Shown one piece after another: positions 1 through 6,476 of a DNA stretch of 7,331 nucleotides. The translations under genes were made by a program, and so were the position numbers. Every line of letters starts with the position of its first letter. The first letter of the stretch is position 1. The DNA comes from an uncultured Porphyromonadaceae bacterium (GTDB lineage Bacteria > Bacteroidota > Bacteroidia > Bacteroidales > Muribaculaceae), in NCBI GenBank assembly GCA_947178565.1, contig CAMWYV010000051.1, positions 1-7,331 of the forward strand, read 5' to 3'. The notes below the pieces were generated by a model that ran no database searches, had not been told where the DNA came from, and saw nothing but the letters and a program-made list of their open reading frames with translations.

Positions 1-2
1 CA

Positions 3-119
3 ACCCTGATATTCAGGGCAAAAAGCGCGGTTTCCTCGCGCCGTGCCGAGCTTTCGCGTAAGTTGTTTGGTCAGGAGCTGGAACCGAAATTGTTCTATGA
101 TATAATACGCGGAATATGA
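3..119 (+). CDS. C-terminal end of an unidentified protein (partial)
   Basis: Reading frame 3 is open from the left edge to a TGA at 117-119 and gives 38 residues of a gene that begins outside the window. The tail is basic and Arg/Lys-rich, with a hydrophobic end (LFYDIIRGI) that looks like a real amphipathic C-terminus. The local base composition is more GC-rich than the gap that follows, which fits coding sequence ending here. I do not recognise the family, and 38 codons are too few to assign one. An open frame this short could arise by chance, so confidence is moderate. The gene runs in the same direction as the serpin cassette, but a separate promoter starts 67 bp after its stop, so it is probably not part of that transcript. 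Confidence 0.45.
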   Translation, partial: TLIFRAKSAVSSRRAELSRKLFGQELEPKLFYDIIRGI

Positions 120-133
120 GTGGTATATGACTC

Positions 134-162
134 TATTTCCGAATAAAAACCGAATGGAAATA
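134..162. repeat. Inverted repeat enclosing an 11-bp-spaced direct repeat, upstream of the promoter
   Basis: TATTTCC (134-140) and GGAAATA (156-162) form a perfect 7-bp inverted repeat with a 15-nt loop. Overlapping it, CCGAAT occurs at 139-144 and again at 150-155, so the copies are 11 bp apart, close to one helical turn. No T-run follows, so it is not a convincing terminator for the preceding gene. It lies 23 bp upstream of the -33 element of the serpin-cassette promoter, where an activator could bind. That role is inference, and short repeats like this can occur by chance in AT-rich DNA. Confidence 0.35.
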
Positions 163-185
163 CGCTGAAACACACCCTTGCTGCC

Positions 186-216
186 TTTGAATACTTATTT
201 TATACCGCTATATTTG
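186..216 (+). promoter_or_regulatory. Bacteroidetes-type promoter for the serpin cassette
   Basis: TTTG at 186-189 and TATATTTG at 209-216 match the known Bacteroidetes -33 (TTTG) and -7 (TAnnTTTG) elements exactly, with 19 bp between them, which is within the usual spacing. Transcription should start a few bases after 216, leaving a leader of roughly 20 nt before the ATG at 243. No other full match to this consensus was found by eye in the gaps between genes. It probably drives both 243-620 and 677-1993, since the 56-bp gap between them shows no second promoter. Confidence 0.75.
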
Positions 217-242
217 TGAGACAAACATAACAAAGTTTTAAG

Positions 243-620
243 ATGAAAAGAAAAATTATAATGCTTCTTGCAGTCTTTTGTTTGGGAATTTCTTCTGCCG
301 TTTATGGAGATTCTCTCCCACCGGTAACATTCCCCATACAGAATGATCCAGGTGATGAAAAACCTGATTCTCATAGACATCGGATGCCTCCCGCACCCAT
401 TATGTGTATAATAGATTTCGAAGCTAAAACTGTGGTGTTTACCTCCTCGACAATAGAAGGGATTTATGATTATCAGGTTTATGAAGCGGATGAAGAGATA
501 TGTGTCGGAAGCTATGGCGATACCTCGGAATTTGTAGATGCATTAGGTAGTCTTTCAGGAAATTATTGCATTCGGTTTATAACCCCCAAAGAAACATTTA
601 CAGGATATATAAACCTATAA
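243..620 (+). CDS. Small exported protein, DUF3244-like
   Basis: This 125-residue protein starts with a signal peptide: basic MKRK, a hydrophobic core to about residue 19, and a likely signal peptidase I site VYG|D after residue 22. There is no lipobox Cys, so the mature protein should be soluble in the periplasm or secreted. A polar, Pro/His-rich linker (about 24-50, with HRHR at 44-47) leads into a beta-rich domain (about 51-125) ending in an LSGNYCIRF and TGYINL pattern. The layout resembles the small Ig-like DUF3244 proteins of Bacteroidetes, which end in a G-x-Y strand and a final strand like this one, but the match is by pattern only. Mature Cys residues are at 55, 87 and 109. The start follows an A/T-rich leader without Shine-Dalgarno, normal for this phylum. 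It is the first gene after the promoter and lies 56 bp before the serpin in the same direction, so the two are probably co-transcribed. Its function is unknown; a partner or second inhibitor role is only a guess. Confidence 0.82.
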   Translation: MKRKIIMLLAVFCLGISSAVYGDSLPPVTFPIQNDPGDEKPDSHRHRMPPAPIMCIIDFEAKTVVFTSSTIEGIYDYQVYEADEEICVGSYGDTSEFVDALGSLSGNYCIRFITPKETFTGYINL

Positions 621-676
621 AATAAAGAATAGACGTGAACTTTTAATAACACCCAAAAAACAATAATAAAACAATT

Positions 677-1993
677 ATGAAACAGAATCTCTCACTTATT
701 TCATTAGGTGTCATAGCGTTGTTTAGCGCCACCACCATGTCAAGTTGCTCTGACAGCAGCGGTGATAACTCTCTCCAGCCTATTGAACTTTCAAGAGCGG
801 AAGAACAGGTCTGTGCTGACCTGAGTGATTTCTCGGTAGATCTACTTAAAGCGGCTGTTGAACGCAGCGGGAATAAGAATGTAGCTGTGTCTCCCCTCGG
901 AGCCGCTATGGTTGCCGGTATGTTTGGAAATGCAGTATCAATAGAAGACCGTGGCGAACTTGCTACAGCTTTGGGTATTGATGCCAACGATTTCAGTACT
1001 CTTAATTCCTATAACGCCAAGATGCTCGCAACACTGCCTCGCCTTGACAAATCGGCTAAAGTCGCACTCGCGAACGGTTCATGGTTTGATCAATACTGGG
1101 TAAGTCTCAGCGACCAATATAGGTCAATTCTGGAAAATGATTATAGTTCTGAAATCAATATTGTTGATTTTAAAAATTCGTCAACTCTCACCAATATAAA
1201 TAATTGGGTTGCAAAGCGTACGGATAATGAAATCACTAAGATTCTTAATGGACTGAATCCGAATGATGTTGCGGTATGGATAAACGTTTTATATTTCAAG
1301 GGATATTGGAAGTATAAATTTGATAAATCAAAAACCCAAAAGGAAGACTTTGCATTGGCAAACGGGTTAAAGACAAAAGTGGATATGATGACTGCGGACG
1401 AAAAAGTGAATGGCATATTAAGCTACAAACGGATAGGAGGGTATATGGGCAATCCATTGGATCCGGATGCAAATTTTGACAGTATCTATGTCACTACCGT
1501 ATGTAGTATTGATTACGGTAATAGTGGATTTTCATTCAATGCGGTTATGCCGGATGAAAGAATCACTATTAAAGATTATCTGTCGGAAAACTCTGACATC
1601 CTGTTCAAATGGCCGTCTAATACTCGTCTTTTAGGAGAAGAACGTAGTGGCGCTTCTCTTTATTTTCCTAAACTTAGTCTTTCAACTGATATCGATTTGA
1701 TTCCTTTAATGCAATCTCTTGGTGTGAACACAATCTTTAATATGGAAAATGGAGTCGGAATGCCTGGTATCGGTAGGGAGGAAGCAGCTGTAGGTGCATT
1801 CAAGCAAAGTATAAAACTTGATGTTGATGAAGATGGTGCTACGGTAAAAGCCGTAACTGTTGGAAAGGGTGAGTTAACCGCTTACGTTCCACCAACTACG
1901 GCAAAATTCAATCATCCGTTCATATATTTTATACGTGAAGAGTCAACAGGCACCATCCTCCTTGCCGGTACAGTGATGAATCCCAACGAATAA
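677..1993 (+). CDS. Serpin family lipoprotein (predicted protease inhibitor)
   Basis: The protein has 438 residues. Residues 1-24 are a lipoprotein signal with lipobox MSSC and lipidated Cys24. The following SDSSGD is acid-containing, like the surface-export signals of Bacteroidetes lipoproteins, so display outside the outer membrane is plausible. The serpin fold is clear: NVAVSPLG at 68-75 (shutter), INNWVAKRT at 174-182, NVLYFKGYW at 203-211, and a C-terminal FNHPFIYFIRE at 411-421 followed by ILLAGTVMNP. Inhibitory serpins act as suicide substrates for serine or cysteine proteases, so gut host or microbial proteases are the likely targets. The reactive-centre hinge (DEDGATVKAVT, 384-394) keeps E385 (P17) and G387 (P15) but has Ala at P14, Val at P12, Lys at P11 and Val at P9 where small residues are usual. 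By the 17-residue rule P1 would be Thr401; K397, L400 and Y403 are alternatives. Between M238 and Y280 there are about 20 more residues than typical. Serpin identity is very secure; inhibitory activity is less so. Confidence 0.97.
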   Translation: MKQNLSLISLGVIALFSATTMSSCSDSSGDNSLQPIELSRAEEQVCADLSDFSVDLLKAAVERSGNKNVAVSPLGAAMVAGMFGNAVSIEDRGELATALGIDANDFSTLNSYNAKMLATLPRLDKSAKVALANGSWFDQYWVSLSDQYRSILENDYSSEINIVDFKNSSTLTNINNWVAKRTDNEITKILNGLNPNDVAVWINVLYFKGYWKYKFDKSKTQKEDFALANGLKTKVDMMTADEKVNGILSYKRIGGYMGNPLDPDANFDSIYVTTVCSIDYGNSGFSFNAVMPDERITIKDYLSENSDILFKWPSNTRLLGEERSGASLYFPKLSLSTDIDLIPLMQSLGVNTIFNMENGVGMPGIGREEAAVGAFKQSIKLDVDEDGATVKAVTVGKGELTAYVPPTTAKFNHPFIYFIREESTGTILLAGTVMNPNE

Positions 1994-2018
1994 TCTGGAA
2001 ACCCAAACTTCATATCAT

Positions 2019-2069
2019 ATAGTCCTGAGTGAAATCGCTTTAGCGGTGTTAGCTTAGGGCTATCTTTTT
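2019..2069 (+). terminator. Intrinsic terminator of the serpin cassette
   Basis: The arms 2019-2029 (ATAGTCCTGAG) and 2053-2063 (CTTAGGGCTAT) pair over 11 positions, two of them G-U. A second small hairpin (2034-2038 with 2043-2047, loop TTTA) sits inside the loop. A run of five T residues follows at 2065-2069. The T-run is on the plus-strand side only; the minus-strand reading has no comparable U-tract, so this stops serpin transcription and protects the convergent ABC gene, whose stop codon begins two bases after it. Confidence 0.8.
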
Positions 2070-2070
2070 G

Positions 2071-3510
2071 TCAGGTTCCGCTACCTCGCAGAGTAAGTGA
2101 ATGGGTTATGCACTCCGGCATTTCATCCGGATTGTGTGTCACAAAGATTATCGTGGTATTGTCGCGGCTTGCGAGAGAGGTGATTATGCTTTTGATCGCT
2201 TTTTTGCGGCAGCGGTCCAGCCCGTGCATAGGCTCGTCGAGAATCATCAGTTCCGGATTTTTGATGAAAGTGCGGGCAAGCAGAGTCATCCTCTGTTCGC
2301 CGCTGCTAAGAGAATTGAAACGGCGGTCTGCTGTCGCCTCCATGTGCAGCAGAGTTATCCATCTGTCTGCCTTGCTCAATTGTTCCGGCTGTAGGCGGGT
2401 ATAGTTGCCAACGGTGTCGTTCAGCCCTCGGGCGATAATTTCCCTTACCGTTGACGAGCCTCCACCGAAGTACAGATGCATTTCGGGGGAGATGTATCCT
2501 ATCCGCTTTTTTACATCCCAAATGGTTTCACCGGTGCCGCGTCTTCTTCCAAAAACCATTACATTATTGGAATAGACCTTCGGATTATCCGCATGGATAA
2601 GGCTGAGAAGGGTTGATTTTCCGCTTCCGTTCGGACCACTCAACGCCCAATGGTCTCCTCTGCGTATCATCCAGCTGATTTCCGGGAGTATAATCTTGTT
2701 CCCGTAAGCAACAGTGCACCGGTCAAGATTCACCAGTTCCTCTCCGATTCCGGAATAACTGTTTGACGGTGCCGGAATTTTGGACCCGTCAATGGCGAAA
2801 CTGAAAAGTGGTGCTGTGGCATTTCGCAGTGCATCAATACCTTTGTTATCCCTAAATAAAGTCGCTCCGATAGTGAGATCGTTTACAGGAATAACGGCGT
2901 CGGTATATTCCGGTATCTCTTCAGGATCGCTAATGGCGAGGATTACGGATACACCGTTTTCTTTAATATCCTCAAGCGCGTAATCAAGAATTTTGCGGGA
3001 TTGTGCATCCAAGCCTATGTATGGATTATCGAGAATGAGCACGTCAGGCAATTCGGCGCAGATCATTCTCGCGACGAGCACCTTGCGTAGCTCGCCGCTT
3101 GACAGATAGTTCGCTTTTTTGTTTATCGCATGTTCTATTCCCAGTGCTTCACTCAGCCTTTTCCAACTTGATGATGAAGTATCACAGCCGAGAATATCTC
3201 CTACAGTAGGCACTTCATCATTCATAGATGATTCATACCGTTGCTGATAATATTCCGCCTTGAACCCGGTGAGAGTGTGAATATCAGAAAATTCTATTCT
3301 TTTGATATTCAACTTTCCAGCCGGTGATGAAATAGCGTTCCTGGTAAAGTTCCATCCTCTTTCAAGAATACGGGTTAGCATGGATTTTCCGGCTCCGTTC
3401 GGTCCGATAACGGCGGTTACTCCTTCCGGCACAACGGCACGATACGGATTGTCAAGACTCCCTCCGATATATTGGAGCTGAGGACTGTTGAGATAAATCA
3501 GCGGCTTCAT
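2071..3510 (-). CDS. ModF-like ATPase with two fused ABC nucleotide-binding domains
   Basis: The 479-residue cytoplasmic protein has two ABC ATPase domains and no membrane segment. NBD1 (about 1-230) has Walker A GPNGAGKS at 36-43 and signature LSSGE at 136-140, but its Walker B reads LILDNP, with Asn162 in place of the catalytic Glu, and the switch-His position is Ser194. NBD2 (about 260-475) has Walker A GPNGSGKS at 292-299, signature LSSGE at 401-405, Walker B MILDEP with Glu426, and switch His459; its Q-loop position reads SPE rather than Gln. The stretch FGRRRGTGETIWDVKKRIG (320-338) and the closing CITH are hallmarks of the ModF/COG1119 family, and the length is close to E. coli ModF at roughly 490 residues. 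ModF is linked to molybdate uptake by gene context rather than a proven reaction; no modABC genes are visible here, so I give no symbol. It lies 19 bp downstream of the mechanosensitive channel gene, probably in one operon. An ABC-F translation factor is less likely because of the ModF-specific motif. Confidence 0.95.
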   Translation of the reverse strand: MKPLIYLNSPQLQYIGGSLDNPYRAVVPEGVTAVIGPNGAGKSMLTRILERGWNFTRNAISSPAGKLNIKRIEFSDIHTLTGFKAEYYQQRYESSMNDEVPTVGDILGCDTSSSSWKRLSEALGIEHAINKKANYLSSGELRKVLVARMICAELPDVLILDNPYIGLDAQSRKILDYALEDIKENGVSVILAISDPEEIPEYTDAVIPVNDLTIGATLFRDNKGIDALRNATAPLFSFAIDGSKIPAPSNSYSGIGEELVNLDRCTVAYGNKIILPEISWMIRRGDHWALSGPNGSGKSTLLSLIHADNPKVYSNNVMVFGRRRGTGETIWDVKKRIGYISPEMHLYFGGGSSTVREIIARGLNDTVGNYTRLQPEQLSKADRWITLLHMEATADRRFNSLSSGEQRMTLLARTFIKNPELMILDEPMHGLDRCRKKAIKSIITSLASRDNTTIIFVTHNPDEMPECITHSLTLRGSGT

Positions 3511-3529
3511 GCCGCAAATATACTGCTTT

Positions 3530-4870
3530 TTAATTTGTTGCGGTAGCCGTGGATGCAGATTCGGCTACATCGGCAGGTATTCTTTTCTGCCAGTCGGGAT
3601 CCTGCATCTGGATAATTTCCGTATCTGTGCCCGAAGGATAGTTGAACAGCTGCAGGTCGAAGTCGGTACATACCGCCGCGATGTGTTCAAAAATCTCACT
3701 CTGCACAGCCTCGTATGCAGTCCACGCGGTTGTGGTGAAGCACCAAATCTGTAGAGGAATGCCCTGACCGTTCGGAGTCATCACCCTCACAAGAATCTGC
3801 TGATCAGTCCCTATAAGCGGATGGTTGAGAAGATATTGACACATATATGCTCTGAAGAGACCGAGGTTGGTTTCAATGGTGCCGTTGACAACTGCCACTC
3901 CGGGATTGTAGTCCGGTTTACCGCGCTTCTGACTCTCCTCAACAAATCCCTTGATTTCAGGGTAGAGGGTCGTTACTCTGTCAATAAGCTCCTTATCACA
4001 TTTCTTGATATAGTACGCATCGAATATCACCTCTCTTGCAATCTGACGCCAACCGCTTGCAGACATTCCTCTCCAGTTTTGGAAAGAGGTGGATATGAGA
4101 GTGTAAGGCGGAAGGGTGACAATGGTATTGTCCCAGTTGCGCACTTTCACAGCCGAAAGAGACACATCTTCAACAATACCGTTTGCGATTGTCGAAGGAA
4201 CTACAATCCAGTCACCTACATGGAGCATATCGTTTTCGGCAAGCTGGATTCCCGCGACAAATCCGAGAATGGTGTCCTTGAAAACAAGCATAAGCGCGGA
4301 TGCGAATACACCCAGACCGGCGAGCAGCATGGCGGGTGACTTGTCAACCACCACTGAGATAGAGACGATGGCTACAATTATCCATACTATACCAACGCAA
4401 ATATTCAGAATACCTTTCAGTGGCAGATTTTTTGTGTTTTCCCTCTCATCCACACGTGTCCATATGAATGTGAGAACAGCATTCAGCCCTATTGCGAATA
4501 CAATTGCAGTATAGATATACAGACACTTCTCGAATATCACCAATAGCCGGCTCGTGGAGTCAAACGCAAATGGAAGTAGAGCGAGGATTACAATAGGAGG
4601 AATTATATGGCTGCATTTTGTCAGAACCCGCTGTTGCAGCAATAGTCTCGCTCCGGGGCTTTTACGCATTTTCACGAATTTACGCGCACCAAACAGGATG
4701 CCTCGCCTCACTAACCATCCTATCAGCAATGCAGCTCCAACTATGATGGCGACATATACAATCTCTTCAATGGTTTTGTCGTGACTGAGACCGATATAGT
4801 CTAAAAAATGCTTTATATTTGTGAGTAGCCAGCTGGCAACCGTATGTGATGGAATGATCTGAGCGTTCAT
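3530..4870 (-). CDS. YbdG-like mechanosensitive ion channel (MscS superfamily)
   Basis: This 446-residue inner-membrane protein has about five predicted membrane segments (roughly 33-57, 88-105, 115-137, 152-175 and 178-212), the last being the pore-lining helix with LAGLGVFASALMLVFKD and a Gly/Ala-rich face. The cytoplasmic beta-domain follows, with DMLHVGDWIVVP at 214-225 and VKVRNWDNTIVTLP at 241-254, then SFQNWRGMSASG (262-273) and a long C-terminal domain containing LGLFRAYMCQYLLNHP. These motifs and the length match E. coli YbdG (about 415 residues) rather than the shorter MscS. Such channels open when membrane tension rises, releasing solutes during osmotic downshift; YbdG makes a small-conductance contribution. 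The Ser/Thr/Ala-rich tail (about 437-446) looks unstructured. The ATG at 4868-4870 gives a full-length N-terminus. It is the first gene of the pair with the ModF-like ATPase and is divergent from the DUF805 gene. Confidence 0.95.
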   Translation of the reverse strand: MNAQIIPSHTVASWLLTNIKHFLDYIGLSHDKTIEEIVYVAIIVGAALLIGWLVRRGILFGARKFVKMRKSPGARLLLQQRVLTKCSHIIPPIVILALLPFAFDSTSRLLVIFEKCLYIYTAIVFAIGLNAVLTFIWTRVDERENTKNLPLKGILNICVGIVWIIVAIVSISVVVDKSPAMLLAGLGVFASALMLVFKDTILGFVAGIQLAENDMLHVGDWIVVPSTIANGIVEDVSLSAVKVRNWDNTIVTLPPYTLISTSFQNWRGMSASGWRQIAREVIFDAYYIKKCDKELIDRVTTLYPEIKGFVEESQKRGKPDYNPGVAVVNGTIETNLGLFRAYMCQYLLNHPLIGTDQQILVRVMTPNGQGIPLQIWCFTTTAWTAYEAVQSEIFEHIAAVCTDFDLQLFNYPSGTDTEIIQMQDPDWQKRIPADVAESASTATATN

Positions 4871-4971
4871 GATGAATACAAATGTGATTTATTAGAAAAC
4901 GCCAAAACAAACAACAATGTTTATCGGTTATATAAAAAACGAACTAATGACTAACAACTAATTACTAAATT
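4871..4971. other. Divergent intergenic region between the channel and DUF805 genes
   Basis: These 101 AT-rich bases must hold the start signals for both diverging genes. On the minus strand, a near-consensus -7 box CACATTTG (4886 to 4879, one mismatch) has TTTG 21 bp upstream (4911 to 4908), but it would leave a leader of only a few bases before the ATG at 4870, so it is doubtful. On the plus strand no TAnnTTTG match is visible. No Shine-Dalgarno sequence precedes either start; the DUF805 leader is an A/T-rich run typical of Bacteroidetes. Confidence 0.4.
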
Positions 4972-5361
4972 ATGGATTTCAACACTCCCCCTGTCGCACC
5001 GCTCACTTTTCAGGATGCGGTAGCAAGAGTTTTCAGTAAGTATGCCCAATTCAGCGGCAGAGCGAGCCGCGCCGAATTCTGGTGGTTTATGCTATTTTGC
5101 TTTATCGTTAACGCCGCACTCGGTATTCTGTATGCTATTACCAAATGGGGTATTTTCAATTACATAGACTGGGTATTCGGTCTCGTTATCTTTATCCCAG
5201 TGCTGGCTGTAAGCTGGAGACGCCTCCATGACATAGGTAAAGGCGGAGGATGGTGGTTCATCAACTTTGTGCCTATCGTGGGGTCTATCATATTTATAAT
5301 TTGGTGTGCTCAGCCGAGCGAACCTGCGGCTAACAGATTCGGTGAAGTGCCCGCCAATTAA
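4972..5361 (+). CDS. DUF805 family inner-membrane protein
   Basis: The 129-residue protein carries the two DUF805 hallmarks, FSGRASRAEFWWF at 27-39 and WRRLHDIGKGG at 82-92, and the usual closing NRFGEVP at 121-127. Membrane segments are expected at about 36-57, 63-82 and 95-112. The length is typical of the family, which includes E. coli YhaH and YhaI. The molecular function of DUF805 proteins is unknown; they are small polytopic inner-membrane proteins, sometimes linked to envelope stress. The gene stands alone, transcribed away from the mechanosensitive channel, and its stop lies 38 bp from the convergent DUF4831 stop. Confidence 0.93.
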   Translation: MDFNTPPVAPLTFQDAVARVFSKYAQFSGRASRAEFWWFMLFCFIVNAALGILYAITKWGIFNYIDWVFGLVIFIPVLAVSWRRLHDIGKGGGWWFINFVPIVGSIIFIIWCAQPSEPAANRFGEVPAN

Positions 5362-5399
5362 TCCTATAACCCTATCTTTGTAACTGACCGCAAGTTAGT

Positions 5400-6470
5400 T
5401 TATTTGGTGCCTAATTCACGTATTGCTCCGGTAGCGGGATCAAAAATCACGTATGCCGGAGCTTTTTTATCGGTGAAAAGGGCGGGGTCAAGCCCGAAAA
5501 CTATGTCATATTGCGCAACTTCAGCAGAAAGGCTCGCAAGGCTGTTGCCCTTCAATACTGCGGTGAATGTAGCTTGCCCCGGCACACAGTAAGCAAGTGC
5601 GCCTTTAGGATACTTTTTCGGTTCACCTTTTTCGTTTTTCGGGAGTTCGCCTTTGGAATCAATATCGATGTTTAGATAAATCGGCATTCCGCTGAGGTCA
5701 TCAGCATCTACCGGTCCTTCGGTCACAGATATTCGTGCAACCACTTTACTTGTAGCGGCAGAATCTGGAATAGTGGTGTAGGTGCGCACGGTTGTGCCGG
5801 TCTGTGTCGTACCTGTAAACATGGCGGTGAGAGCCGCTTCCTGTTTCTCAAGATTTTCGAGCGCTATTTTCATAGCGGCACCGTCGCTTGGCATCTGGTC
5901 GGCGTTGCCTGAGATAATATCGTTTCGGCTCTGTCTGAGCTCATAGATTTTTGCAGCTGCAAGCTGTGCCTTCTTCGCAGTGCTTGTTGCCTGAAGCATT
6001 TCCTGAGTAACCGCCTGTGCAGCTACCGGGGTCTGAAGTATGGACGGCTGCATGGCAATCGCGGCAGGACGTGCAGGAGCTATCGGAGCCGAAACATTCT
6101 CGTCATTGACGGATAACGGGCAGCCGTTATTGTCTAGCATCATAAAGGTCACGCTACCGCTCTTTAGCTGCACCAGATATCCTTCCTTCTGATTCGCTAT
6201 GCCACGTGGTGAAAGTTGAACGCTCTTCACGCTCCACTCCTCACTTGCTTCCATTATCGGGTCAATGTTGAGATACTTTTTGGAATATAGGCGGAATTCT
6301 CCCGGGGTTTTTACTGTTCGCTGAGCTTCTACAGTCACATCAACAGCAGTCAGTGGCAGATTGTATATCAGACCATATTCATTCATTTTTGACGCTGTGA
6401 GTCTCTGCGTGGTCTGGGCTGAACCGACAGTTACAGCTGATAATGCAAATATCAGTAAGAGCTTTTTCAT
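5400..6470 (-). CDS. Exported DUF4831 family protein
   Basis: The 356-residue protein begins with a signal peptide (MKKLLLIFALSAVTVGSA, likely cut near residue 18-19) and has no lipobox, so it should be periplasmic or outer-membrane associated. The first domain (about 25-125) has the family pattern YGLIYNLPLTAVDVTVE at 32-48 and KKYLNID at 64-70. An Ala/Pro-rich linker (about 128-155) leads to a charged helical stretch with possible coiled coil (about 160-218), including KKAQLAAAKIYELRQSRNDI and LENLEKQEAALTAMFTG, which I recognise as the conserved core of DUF4831. A beta-rich C-terminal domain (about 225-356) follows. The family is restricted to Bacteroidetes as far as I know, and its role is unknown. 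It begins 6 bp after the stop of the NAD(P)H-hydrate dehydratase and has no room for its own promoter, so it is probably the last gene of that operon; no functional link to cofactor repair is evident. Confidence 0.92.
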   Translation of the reverse strand: MKKLLLIFALSAVTVGSAQTTQRLTASKMNEYGLIYNLPLTAVDVTVEAQRTVKTPGEFRLYSKKYLNIDPIMEASEEWSVKSVQLSPRGIANQKEGYLVQLKSGSVTFMMLDNNGCPLSVNDENVSAPIAPARPAAIAMQPSILQTPVAAQAVTQEMLQATSTAKKAQLAAAKIYELRQSRNDIISGNADQMPSDGAAMKIALENLEKQEAALTAMFTGTTQTGTTVRTYTTIPDSAATSKVVARISVTEGPVDADDLSGMPIYLNIDIDSKGELPKNEKGEPKKYPKGALAYCVPGQATFTAVLKGNSLASLSAEVAQYDIVFGLDPALFTDKKAPAYVIFDPATGAIRELGTK

Positions 6471-6476
6471 ATGATA

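Noticed and set aside
2..61. Alternative left-edge frame open from position 2 to a TAA at 59-61
   Set aside because: It gives only 19 residues, stops sooner than frame 3, and reads less like protein; frame 3 with a stop at 119 is preferred.
2101..2404. Plus-strand ORFs of about 97 codons opposite the ABC ATPase gene
   Set aside because: They are antisense to conserved Walker B and signature regions of NBD2 and encode nothing recognisable.
2071..3510. Calling the double ATPase a molybdate importer component with symbol modF
   Set aside because: The sequence family fits ModF, but no permease or molybdate-binding protein is present in the window, and ModF itself has no demonstrated transport role that I can cite.
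3821..4514. Two overlapping plus-strand ORFs (172 and 132 codons) opposite the mechanosensitive channel gene
   Set aside because: They lie antisense to a conserved gene, encode low-quality Cys/His/Ser-rich sequence with no domain or signal peptide, and have no start context; they are shadow frames.
4879..4911. Candidate minus-strand promoter for the mechanosensitive channel (TTTG, 21 bp, CACATTTG)
   Set aside because: The -7 box has a mismatch, and the box ends only 8 bases before the ATG, leaving almost no leader; kept only as a remark in the intergenic entry.
5381..5397. Possible bidirectional terminator between the DUF805 and DUF4831 genes (TAACT / AGTTA)
   Set aside because: The stem is only 5 bp and AT-rich with a 7-nt loop and no clean U-run on either side; too weak to annotate.
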